From positions 1 through 16,567 of the forward strand of contig DBOT01000079.1 in NCBI GenBank assembly GCA_002299975.1: DNA of 16,567 nucleotides, given 5' to 3'. Below the pieces are notes generated by a model. The model ran no database searches, had not been told where the DNA came from, and saw only the letters and a list, made by a program, of their open reading frames with translations. The DNA is from Lactobacillaceae bacterium UBA639. GTDB taxonomy: Bacteria > Bacillota > Bacilli > Lactobacillales > Lactobacillaceae. Position numbers and translations under genes: made by a program. The first letter of the stretch is position 1. Each line of letters starts with the position of its first letter. Of this stretch, positions 1 through 5,982 are shown piece by piece.

Positions 1-309
1 ATCAACCTCGGCGTTAATGACCGTCGTTTCCCGACAGAGCAATTTGTCGCCGCCTATGATCGTTTTATTAAACAGGTCATAACAACCTTCCCGGAGACAC
101 CAATTGCCCTGATGGTTCCATTCAGTCAACACTTCAAGGAAGAGATCACTACCATTAGTCATCATTATCAGCTACCAGTCATCGACACTGCCCACTGGTG
201 CCCGTCCTACACTGACGGTCTCCACCCCGACCAGGCGGGAACCACTGCTGCGGGTCACCGCCTGGCCCAAGTAATTACCCCCTTACTGAGGCAAAATGGT
301 ATAGAATAG
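1..309 (+). CDS. SGNH/GDSL-family hydrolase, C-terminal part
   Basis: The reading frame is open from the first base, so the gene starts outside the window and only about 102 C-terminal residues are visible. The fragment begins INLGVND, matching SGNH block III (G-x-N-D), whose Asn contributes to the oxyanion hole. Near the end DGLHPDQAG matches block V, where the Asp and His of D-x-x-H complete the Ser-His-Asp triad. The block I serine is off the edge. The family cleaves acyl or acetyl esters of lipids, sugars or cell-wall polymers; the substrate cannot be read from this part. The next gene follows after 34 nt with its own strong ribosome-binding site, so the two may be co-transcribed. The family call is firm; the specific function is unknown. 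Confidence 0.8.
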   Translation: MNLGVNDRRFPTEQFVAAYDRFIKQVITTFPETPIALMVPFSQHFKEEITTISHHYQLPVIDTAHWCPSYTDGLHPDQAGTTAAGHRLAQVITPLLRQNGIE

Positions 310-343
310 GTGTTAACCAATAAAATTATAAGGGAGGATTCCT

Positions 344-1135
344 ATGCCAAATCGACTGCTCGATATCAATAGCGGCCACAACTTCCGCGACCTGGGCGGC
401 TATCAAACCGTAGACGGCCGTACCGTCAAATGGCGCCAGCTGTTGCGGACCGGCTCGTTAGCCGAATTAAGCGATGCTGACCTGGCGACCCTAGCCAGCA
501 TTCCGGTTACCCAGGATATTGACCTGCGTGGCCAGGCTGAAGTTCGACAGATGCCAGATCGGGTCCCACAAACCGCAACCTACTACCACTTACCCGTATT
601 TGACGAGGACGAAACGGACGCCTCACACAGTAACGAAGAGATTGCCAAGCGGATGCAAGAGGAAGGTAACGGTTATCGGCGCATGCTGAAGGTCTATTCC
701 CGAATGGTCACCATTCCGAGTGCCAAGCGCGCCTTTCAGCAGCTATTTGCCCGCCTGCTTGCCAACCAAAGCGGGGCAACCCTCTTCCACTGCACCGCTG
801 GGAAAGATCGGACCGGGATGGCGGCTTTCCTGATTCTTAGTGCCCTCGGTGTTCCACGTGAAACGATCCTTGATGACTACCTACTAACTAATTCAGTGAC
901 GAAAGACTTTCGCGAGGATTGACTGGCCCAGATGAAAAAGGAGCTGCCACAGACCCCGGCCACGGAAATCTTAATCAATAACCGCCGTGCCCTGGCCTCG
1001 GTTAATGCTGATTATCTGAATACGGCAATCACTGCTATTGAGAACCAATACGGCGACGTCCAGCACTACTTGACTGACTACCTAGAACTCAGCGATGACC
1101 AGCTTCACCAGTTGCGTGATCGCTATCTTGAATGA
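344..1135 (+). pseudogene. Tyrosine-protein phosphatase (Y_phosphatase3 type) interrupted by an in-frame TGA
   Basis: The ATG at 344 follows an AGGGAGG ribosome-binding site. Codons 1-192 encode the catalytic part of a bacterial protein-tyrosine/serine phosphatase: an N-terminal NFRDLGGY motif and the P-loop HCTAGKDRTG with nucleophile Cys150 and phosphate-binding Arg156. Codon 193 is TGA (920-922). The same frame then continues for 70 more sense codons to TGA at 1133-1135, and these encode the expected C-terminal helices (tandem Tyr/Leu-rich segment ending LRDRYLE). The whole unit of about 263 codons has the normal length for the family. No frameshift or second stop is present, so the lesion is a single substitution, a sequencing error, or a leaky stop (TGA is followed by C). 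A truncated 192-residue product would keep the active site but lose its C-terminal helical cap. The final stop overlaps the ribosome-binding site of the next gene. Confidence 0.82.
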
Positions 1136-1145
1136 GGAGGAATCA

Positions 1146-1655
1146 ATGATGAAAGTTTCAGTACCACTTGAAAACGGCCTGCTCGCCGACGAATACGGCA
1201 AGTACGCTCCGGCTTCGGCAATGCTCGCCGACCACCCGATTAAATCATTTCCAATTACCGTTACTGACCTGCCCACCGGCACCAAGACCCTTGCCCTGAC
1301 CTTTGTGGATTATGATTCAACGCCCGTCTGTGGTTTTACCTGGATTCATTGGCTCGCTGCCAACATCCCAGCAACGATGACTGAACTTCCGGCAAATGCG
1401 AGTCGTGATCTGGGCGACCAGTTTGTCCAGGGCCGGAACAGTAACGCCGGCGCTCTGGTAAACGGCGACCCACAGATCATCACCGGTTACGTTGGCCCCC
1501 AGCCGCCTGACCAGACACATGACTACACGTTGCGGATTTACGCTCTTGACAACACCCTGCCACTGAAAAATGGTTATTGGTTGAACGAATTTATCCATGC
1601 GGCTCACGGTCACATCCTTGATCATGGTAAAATAGACTTACCAAGTCGTGCATAA
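1146..1655 (+). CDS. YbhB/YbcL-type phosphatidylethanolamine-binding (PEBP) family protein
   Basis: This 169-residue cytosolic protein belongs to the PEBP/Raf-kinase-inhibitor-like family. Diagnostic segments are GFTWIHWLAANIP in the middle and GYVGPQPPDQTHDYTLRIYALD in the second half; together they form the conserved anion-binding pocket. No signal peptide is seen. The bacterial role of the family is poorly defined, and no substrate can be assigned. AGGAGG at 1135-1140 serves either of two consecutive ATGs, at 1146 (5 nt spacer) or 1149 (8 nt spacer); the choice changes one residue. The frame stays open upstream to 1095, but that would overlap the preceding gene and lacks a ribosome-binding site. 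The gene is probably co-transcribed with its neighbours on both sides. Confidence 0.88.
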   Translation: MMKVSVPLENGLLADEYGKYAPASAMLADHPIKSFPITVTDLPTGTKTLALTFVDYDSTPVCGFTWIHWLAANIPATMTELPANASRDLGDQFVQGRNSNAGALVNGDPQIITGYVGPQPPDQTHDYTLRIYALDNTLPLKNGYWLNEFIHAAHGHILDHGKIDLPSRA

Positions 1656-1669
1656 GGAAGTGAAGTAGA

Positions 1670-1894
1670 ATGGAAACAAGAATTTTCTTTAACCCTGGTG
1701 ACTCCATCGCTAACATCCACGATTACAACGAAGCCGTACGGAAGGGGCAGATCTTCAAGCGGGAACGCCGTAATGATGACTTGGTCATCGCTAAGGGTCC
1801 CGACGACGAGGAATACGCCATTTTCTACGCCAAGGATGCAGCAAAAAAGCCGGGTGCAGGCCAAAAGCCATACCAAATTAAGAACAAACTCTAG
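1670..1894 (+). CDS. Small hypothetical protein (74 aa)
   Basis: This is a short charged protein of 74 residues without membrane segments or a signal peptide. It starts METRIFFNPGDSI, has an acidic stretch PDDEEYAIFY in the middle, and ends in a Lys/Gln/Pro-rich tail. I recognise no domain. The start is supported by AAGGAAG at 1654-1660, 9 nt before the ATG. The gap to the preceding PEBP gene is 14 nt and an intrinsic terminator follows 6 nt after the stop, so it looks like the last cistron of the operon. Codon use resembles its neighbours. Confidence 0.75.
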   Translation: METRIFFNPGDSIANIHDYNEAVRKGQIFKRERRNDDLVIAKGPDDEEYAIFYAKDAAKKPGAGQKPYQIKNKL

Positions 1895-1900
1895 AATAAG

Positions 1901-1937
1901 AAAGCGACAGCCTAATACATTGGGTTGTCGCTTTTTT
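1901..1937 (+). terminator. Intrinsic terminator closing the 1-1894 operon
   Basis: AAAGCGACA (1901-1909) pairs perfectly with TGTCGCTTT (1926-1934), with a further CC/GG pair inside and a continuous run of six T at 1932-1937. It lies 6 nt after the stop of the small hypothetical gene. Confidence 0.92.
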
Positions 1938-1943
1938 GCTATA

Positions 1944-1972
1944 TTGAACTTGATCTGGGTGAATTGTATACT
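1944..1972 (+). promoter_or_regulatory. SigA-type promoter of the DDAH-like gene
   Basis: TTGAAC (1944-1949) and TATACT (1967-1972) are separated by exactly 17 nt. Each hexamer matches the consensus at 5 of 6 positions. The predicted start is near 1979, just after the upstream terminator and just before the cre site. Confidence 0.8.
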
Positions 1973-1983
1973 AAGGTTAGTTG

Positions 1984-1999
1984 TTGAAAACGTTTTCGA
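1984..1999 (+). promoter_or_regulatory. CcpA operator (cre site)
   Basis: TTGAAAACGTTTTCGA matches the catabolite-responsive element consensus WTGNNARCGNWWWCAW with one mismatch (G for A near the end). Its core GAAAACGTTTTC is a perfect 12-bp palindrome around the central CG. It lies about +5 to +20 from the predicted start point, where CcpA binding normally represses by blocking initiation or elongation. The downstream gene is therefore expected to be repressed on preferred sugars. Confidence 0.82.
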
Positions 2000-2016
2000 G
2001 GGAAGAAGGCTTTTGA

Positions 2017-2796
2017 ATGTTATTTACTAAAGCAATTGTTCGTACTCCCGCTAAGAGCGTGGTTAATGGGATCGACGACTACGCTGATGAAGGGAAGCCT
2101 GACTACCAGCTGGCTCTCAAGGAGCACCAAAACTACGTCGCGATCCTTAACGACCTCGGCATCACGACCACGATTCTGGGACCATTGGAAGACTACCCGG
2201 ACTCCTGCTTCGTCGAGGATCCGGCCGTGGTCTTTGATGACTTTGCCGTAATTACCAATCCCGCCCGGAGTACCCGGCAAAAGGAACGCGACCTCATCAG
2301 ACCGGCTATCAAACAATTCTATACTGACTACCAGATCTTTGAGATCACCAGCCCCGGAACACTCGAGGGTGGGGATGTCATGCCGGTGGATAACAACGTG
2401 ATCTACGTGGGTCGCTCTGCACGGACGAACCAGGCGGGAATCGACCAGTTCACCAAGATTGCCGCTAAGTTTGGCAAGACGGTCAAGGCCGTGCCCGTTC
2501 AAAAAGTACTCCACCTCAAGACCGGCACGACCTACCTGGGTGACAACAAGCTCCTAGTTGCTGGTGAATACATTGATAGTCCCTACTTCAAGGACTTCGA
2601 CCAGCTTAAGGTCCCAGCCGGCGAGGATTACGCCGTCAACTGCATCAACACCGGTAACGGCGTGATCATGCCAGCCGGTTTCCCCGGTGTTAAGAAACTG
2701 CTGGAAGATAACGGCTTCACTACCCACGAAGTTAACATGTCCGAGTTCAGCAAGATCGATGGTGGACTGACCTGCCTGTCACTGCGTTTTAACTAA
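2017..2796 (+). CDS. Dimethylarginine dimethylaminohydrolase (DDAH)-like amidinohydrolase
   Basis: This 259-residue enzyme belongs to the guanidino-group modifying (amidinotransferase/arginine deiminase) superfamily. The family hydrolyses guanidino compounds through a Cys-His-acid centre. Visible elements are DSCFVEDP with Glu67-Asp68, LEGGD with Glu117 and Asp120, His166 in KVLHLKT, and the C-terminal nucleophile Cys253 in GGLTCLSLR. Length and order match the short DDAH-type branch rather than arginine deiminase (about 410 aa). The substrate could be methylarginine, another arginine derivative or arginine itself; the sequence does not settle this. The start follows AGAAGG with a 7-nt spacer. 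The gene is monocistronic, with its own promoter, a cre site and a terminator, so carbon catabolite repression is likely, as is known for arginine catabolism in lactic acid bacteria. Confidence 0.85.
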   Translation: MLFTKAIVRTPAKSVVNGIDDYADEGKPDYQLALKEHQNYVAILNDLGITTTILGPLEDYPDSCFVEDPAVVFDDFAVITNPARSTRQKERDLIRPAIKQFYTDYQIFEITSPGTLEGGDVMPVDNNVIYVGRSARTNQAGIDQFTKIAAKFGKTVKAVPVQKVLHLKTGTTYLGDNKLLVAGEYIDSPYFKDFDQLKVPAGEDYAVNCINTGNGVIMPAGFPGVKKLLEDNGFTTHEVNMSEFSKIDGGLTCLSLRFN

Positions 2797-2808
2797 AAAA
2801 CCAATAAA

Positions 2809-2852
2809 AAAGCATACGTAAATAAATTCTGCCAACGCATGCTTTATTTTTT
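2809..2852. terminator. Bidirectional terminator between convergent genes
   Basis: AAAGCATACG (2809-2818) pairs with CGCATGCTTT (2836-2845) with one A-C mismatch, followed by A and six T (2847-2852). On the other strand the stem is followed by a T-rich tract (the complement of AATAAAAA). It sits between the ends of the DDAH-like gene (+) and the 110-aa gene (-), whose stop codon touches the T tract. Confidence 0.78.
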
Positions 2853-3183
2853 AACGACCACCGACAACCTTGGTTACCGCATCATCAAAGTGCAGCATCA
2901 TGTTGTCCGGACTGGCGGTAAATTCATCGATGAAGCTATCCTTTTGCGGGGCGACCCGACCAACCTGCTTGCCCATGATGTCGTAGATCACCAGGTCATG
3001 TCCCTGGTCATCCCACTTAACATCATCGTAGTGGCCATCCAGGGCTTCGTCCATCAATGCCTGGAGGGTATCCCTGACGGCATTGCGAATGATTTCCTCC
3101 TTAGTCACGTGCTCACCGTGCTTTTGCCGGTCTAATAGTTGCACCTCAACCTCGGTCATACTCTGTGGAATCTGAATACTCAT
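2851..3183 (-). CDS. Hypothetical protein (110 aa)
   Basis: This soluble acidic protein of 110 residues starts MSIQIPQSMTEVEVQLLDRQ. A predicted helical N-terminal half (residues about 8-50) is followed by a half that reads like short beta strands (VKWDDQGHDLVIYDIMGKQVGRVAPQ). There is no membrane segment. I do not recognise the family. AAAGGAAG 9 nt upstream of the ATG supports the start. It lies 20 nt downstream of the larger unknown gene on the same strand, so the two probably form an operon ending at the bidirectional terminator. Confidence 0.72.
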   Translation of the reverse strand: MSIQIPQSMTEVEVQLLDRQKHGEHVTKEEIIRNAVRDTLQALMDEALDGHYDDVKWDDQGHDLVIYDIMGKQVGRVAPQKDSFIDEFTASPDNMMLHFDDAVTKVVGGR

Positions 3184-3203
3184 TGCCGTCTGCTTCCTTT
3201 CTC

Positions 3204-4352
3204 TTACTTACGACGCCGCTTCTTCCGGGCCTTCTTGCTAAACTTGATGCCCTGCGGTGCTCGGTGGTGAGTAATCTTACCACCATTAGCTGATGACAGT
3301 TGAGCACAGCACCGCGCTGCTTCCTGCCGCTTAACCAGCTGCTGGTGCTCATAATCACGCCATGGGTTAAGCAGTGTCCGCATGAAGGCCGCTACCTCAT
3401 CCCGGTGATCATCCATCCAGGCTTCAGCGGCCTGGACATCATCCGTATCAATCCCGTTGCTGTTGATAAATGACAGCATCAGTTGTGTTTCCCGCTCCTT
3501 ACGGGAAAGGGAAGCTAACATCTCCTGGGAATTCTGCATGTTGGCAATGGCCTTCATGCCTACCTTGTACTGATCCATCGTGATCACGCCGTTTTGCTTC
3601 AGGTAGTCAAACAATGCCTGCGCAGTTGGCACGATGTTCTTGATCTGCTTTGGCGTGATGGCTGGATCCAGTGGCATCATCATCCCGAGAACCCGTTGGA
3701 GGTCCGCAAAGACCCATTCGTCAGGGTACTCATTGAATTCCTGGTGCATCAGGTTCAAAAATTCTGCAACCACGTATTGTTGTTCACCCAAACTAAGGGC
3801 CTGGTGCTGGAACTCAGGCGCAGCAGGCATGTCACACTTGACCTGGTCGATTAACTTGGCCAGCTTCTCCTCGTTCCACACTGTCTTAGTCTGCTTAGTC
3901 GGTTGAACCTTGACTGATTGCGCCTGTTGGGTCAGCTTGGTTGTTGGTTTAGCAACTGGTGAAGGCTGTTCCTCAGTTGCGTCTGCACCGTGCAACTGTG
4001 CCCAAGTCTTGTGGGCCTTCCGGCAGGCATTCATGTTGGCCCGCTGGTCGTCGATTGCCTGAACAATCTCCTTTAATTGGTCAACGCCAAGGAACTTCTG
4101 GTAAGCCTTTAGAACCGGGGCAACCGCAATCCCAAATTGATTGGTCAGTGCTGGGTCCGCGATAAAGTCGCCAACCATTACCTCCTTAACCGCCTGGGGT
4201 GTCCACGCGGTGTCGGCCAAGTGCTGCTCATTTGTCATCTGTTGGTTAAACCGGACTAAGATATCTTGAGCATGTTTCTGCTGGTTAGCAGATAGCTGAT
4301 TATACGTGGACGAAGTGAGGAACTGTTTTACGTGTTCTTCTTGCTCGTTCAT
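3204..4352 (-). CDS. Hypothetical protein with an internal duplication and a basic C-terminal tail (382 aa)
   Basis: I do not recognise this soluble, helix-rich protein. It contains two copies of a similar module, around residues 23-103 and 189-272. Both share W-x15-D-P-A-[LI]-T followed by a conserved Pro at the same distance (W50, D66-P67, P79 and W213, D229-P230, P242). A low-complexity Gln/Pro/Thr/Lys linker (about 126-160) separates them. The C-terminus is strongly basic (KKARKKRRRK), which could bind nucleic acid or ribosomes; this is inference. The ATG at 4352 is preferred: upstream in-frame extension would need a TTG at 4376 that overlaps the ribosome-binding site. GGAGG lies 12 nt before the ATG, a rather long spacer. 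It is divergent from the GreA-family gene and upstream of the 110-aa gene. Confidence 0.72.
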   Translation of the reverse strand: MNEQEEHVKQFLTSSTYNQLSANQQKHAQDILVRFNQQMTNEQHLADTAWTPQAVKEVMVGDFIADPALTNQFGIAVAPVLKAYQKFLGVDQLKEIVQAIDDQRANMNACRKAHKTWAQLHGADATEEQPSPVAKPTTKLTQQAQSVKVQPTKQTKTVWNEEKLAKLIDQVKCDMPAAPEFQHQALSLGEQQYVVAEFLNLMHQEFNEYPDEWVFADLQRVLGMMMPLDPAITPKQIKNIVPTAQALFDYLKQNGVITMDQYKVGMKAIANMQNSQEMLASLSRKERETQLMLSFINSNGIDTDDVQAAEAWMDDHRDEVAAFMRTLLNPWRDYEHQQLVKRQEAARCCAQLSSANGGKITHHRAPQGIKFSKKARKKRRRK

Positions 4353-4378
4353 TCTTTCAATTATCCTCCGTCTCAAAA

Positions 4379-4407
4379 TTGAATTTTCCTTACTATGATA
4401 CCATAAT
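4379..4407 (+). promoter_or_regulatory. Probable promoter of the GreA-family gene
   Basis: TTGAAT (4379-4384) and CATAAT (4402-4407) are spaced by 17 nt, placing the start near 4414, about 30 nt before the coding region. A possible -10 element for the divergent gene (TATCAT on the minus strand, 4395-4400) lies within the same interval, so the two promoters may overlap. Confidence 0.55.
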
Positions 4408-4442
4408 TGTGAAGTACCGAAAAAATAAAGGACTGATCAAGG

Positions 4443-4946
4443 ATGCAACGCAAGAAGATTGCTGAAGCAATGAAGAATGTTTATTTCCAAAAAATGACCC
4501 CCAATGGCTACCACGAAATCGAGCAAGAAATTGCCAAACTGCAGGAACAGCGGCCGGCCAAGATCGCCCAGCTCAAGGCCGCCCGCGCCCTGGGGGACCT
4601 CTCAGAGAACACCGAGTACAGTACGGCTAAGCGGGAACTCCGCCACTTGGAGAGTCGCCTGCGCTATCTCAACAAGCAGCTTCAATATTCTCAGGTAATC
4701 AAACCGACCGATGGGCAGACCGTTGACCTCGGTACCCAGGTCACCCTCCGTTTTGATGACGACGATGAAGTCACTGACTATCAAGTTGTCGGTAAGATGG
4801 AAGCCGACCTCGCCAAACAAAAGATTTCCTTTGACTCCCCACTGGGTAAGGCCCTCCTTCACCACCGGGCTGGTGAAACAGTCACCGTCCAGGCGCCACA
4901 GACTAGCTATCAGGTGACCATCATCAAGATCCAAATTGCCGATTAA
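4443..4946 (+). CDS. greA: GreA/GreB-family transcript-cleavage factor
   Basis: This 167-residue protein has the two-domain Gre layout. An N-terminal coiled coil (about residues 18-88) contains the family signature around GDLSENTEYSTAKRE, with acidic Asp and Glu residues at the tip that reach into the RNA polymerase secondary channel and stimulate cleavage of backtracked RNA. A C-terminal FKBP-like domain follows (about 95-167, GTQVTLRFDDDDEVTDYQVVG onward). It is about 10 residues longer at the N-terminus than typical GreA (about 158 aa), because MTPNGY, usually near residue 5, is at residues 19-24. AAAGGA 10 nt upstream supports ATG 4443; an in-frame ATG at 4473 would give a more standard length but lacks a good ribosome-binding site. 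It may be a second Gre paralogue of the genome; the gene name is by family only. Confidence 0.88.
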   Translation: MQRKKIAEAMKNVYFQKMTPNGYHEIEQEIAKLQEQRPAKIAQLKAARALGDLSENTEYSTAKRELRHLESRLRYLNKQLQYSQVIKPTDGQTVDLGTQVTLRFDDDDEVTDYQVVGKMEADLAKQKISFDSPLGKALLHHRAGETVTVQAPQTSYQVTIIKIQIAD

Positions 4947-4967
4947 AAAATAATTTTACCACGGTTC

Positions 4968-4981
4968 AGTAACCGGTTACT
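4968..4981. repeat. Perfect 14-bp palindrome downstream of the Gre gene
   Basis: AGTAACCGGTTACT is its own reverse complement. It lies 22 nt after the Gre stop codon and about 60 nt upstream of the pnuC promoter. There is no T tract, so it is not an intrinsic terminator. It could be an operator for an unidentified regulator. Confidence 0.5.
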
Positions 4982-5015
4982 CGCCTGCTGTCATGAAGCT
5001 GGTGTTAATAATCAG

Positions 5016-5039
5016 GCAATTAATCTGCACAATAATTGC
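5016..5039. repeat. Inverted repeat abutting the pnuC -35 element
   Basis: GCAATTA (5016-5022) and TAATTGC (5033-5039) form a perfect 7-bp inverted repeat with a 10-nt spacer, ending exactly where the -35 hexamer begins. The position suits an activator or repressor site; no regulator is assigned. Confidence 0.45.
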
Positions 5040-5068
5040 TTGCGTCAACGAACCGGGCCCGTTATACT
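5040..5068 (+). promoter_or_regulatory. Promoter of the pnuC-like gene
   Basis: TTGCGT (5040-5045) and TATACT (5063-5068) are spaced by 17 nt. The start would be near 5075, giving an untranslated leader of about 83 nt before the ATG at 5158. Confidence 0.7.
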
Positions 5069-5086
5069 AGTACGCGTTGCATTTTT

Positions 5087-5138
5087 AATCACTATATATT
5101 GTGTCGACACCGTGATTATTACATGTAAACCACAATAT
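5087..5138 (+). promoter_or_regulatory. Structured leader of the pnuC-like gene (operator or RNA element)
   Basis: Three overlapping symmetries lie in the predicted leader. AATCAC (5087-5092) pairs with GTGATT (5112-5117). GTGTCGACAC (5101-5110) is a perfect 10-bp palindrome. ATATTGTG (5096-5103) pairs with CACAATAT (5131-5138). The first and third pairings are mutually exclusive, as in a switching RNA; alternatively the palindrome is a repressor site. The AGGGG ribosome-binding site follows at 5146-5150. The identity of the ligand or repressor is not established. Confidence 0.45.
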
Positions 5139-5157
5139 TTAGTATAGGGGTTTTATC

Positions 5158-5910
5158 ATGTTTAATAATTATCTTAAGTTTCTTGGCCACCAGCTGCAGG
5201 GCTGGCCGCAGCAGAACTACTACCTGTTCTTCTTCAGTCTCGGCTGTCAGGTGATGACCCTCGTCAGTTCCCCGATTACTTGGGTAACGGTCATCACCTT
5301 CATTGGGACTACCCTGGGGGTCCTCTGCGTGCTCGCCATCAACGCCGCAAAATCCGTCAACGGTTGGCTCGGAATCCTCTCAGCGATCTGCTTCATCATC
5401 GCTGGTTTGAACGCCAAGAACTACCTCAGTATCGGTGAACAGCTGGCCTACGTCATTACCCTGGATGTCCCGGTCCTCCTGTCCGCCAACTGGAACGTCA
5501 ACATGGCTTCCAAGATTCGCCACTTCACCGCGCGGAGCTGGGTAGTTGCCATCGCCGCAACCATCCTGGTCTACCTGGTATCTGGCTACCTGATCGGTCA
5601 CCTCACCGATGATCCCCGTCCATGGATCGACGCAATCAGCTTCTCCATCAGCCTGACCGCTGGGGTGATCTGCTTCCTGCGTTTCAATAACCAGTTTTTC
5701 TGGTGGCTGGCATCCGGGATTGCCCAATTAGTCCTCTGGTTTGTTTCCTACCGGCAGGGCTCCGCAACCCTGGCAATGGCCGTTAACTCTTCCATCTACG
5801 TGATCAACGATATCCTCGCCTTCACCGTTTCCCCATGGTACAACAAGAAGGAACGGCAACGCCTGATCAAAGAGGAAACTGCCTACGCCCATGAGATGGG
5901 ATTAGAATAA
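5158..5910 (+). CDS. pnuC: PnuC-like nicotinamide riboside/vitamin transporter
   Basis: This 250-residue integral membrane protein has about seven hydrophobic segments (roughly residues 22-42, 44-64, 68-86, 97-113, 130-150, 163-180 and 185-205, with a further weak one near 210-230). It matches the PnuC facilitator family, including an aromatic QFFWWLASGIAQLVLWF segment near the C-terminal third, where PnuC proteins have their W-rich substrate motif. PnuC proteins let nicotinamide riboside, or thiamine/riboflavin in PnuT/PnuX relatives, diffuse in and be trapped by phosphorylation. No kinase gene is nearby, so the vitamin is not certain, but lactobacilli lacking de novo NAD synthesis need such uptake. 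The C-terminus is charged and cytosolic. The start has AGGGG 7 nt upstream. The gene is monocistronic with a repeat-rich upstream region. Confidence 0.82.
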   Translation: MFNNYLKFLGHQLQGWPQQNYYLFFFSLGCQVMTLVSSPITWVTVITFIGTTLGVLCVLAINAAKSVNGWLGILSAICFIIAGLNAKNYLSIGEQLAYVITLDVPVLLSANWNVNMASKIRHFTARSWVVAIAATILVYLVSGYLIGHLTDDPRPWIDAISFSISLTAGVICFLRFNNQFFWWLASGIAQLVLWFVSYRQGSATLAMAVNSSIYVINDILAFTVSPWYNKKERQRLIKEETAYAHEMGLE

Positions 5911-5922
5911 CTAATTTTTGTT

Positions 5923-5952
5923 GCCGCGCCGTGTAATCGGGCGGCGTTTTTT
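5923..5952 (+). terminator. Intrinsic terminator after the pnuC-like gene
   Basis: GCCGC-G-CC (5923-5930) pairs with GGGCGGC (5939-5945), leaving one bulged G, followed by six T at 5947-5952. A TATAAT at 5954-5959 directly after the T tract could be the -10 of the following regulator gene, but no convincing -35 accompanies it. Confidence 0.8.
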
Positions 5953-5982
5953 GTATAATTTGGCTAAAAAGGAGGGATTAGC

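Noticed and set aside
920..922. Selenocysteine or programmed recoding at the phosphatase TGA
   Set aside because: No catalytic residue is expected here, since the active-site Cys150 lies upstream, and I see no stable stem-loop directly downstream that resembles a SECIS element.
4376..4376. Longer TTG start for the 382-aa minus-strand gene
   Set aside because: The TTG lies upstream of and in frame through the GGAGG site, so it would have no ribosome-binding site of its own.
5923..5982. A second BceR-type box in front of the response regulator gene
   Set aside because: TGTAA occurs at 5932-5936, but the half-site TNACA is absent at the required distance.
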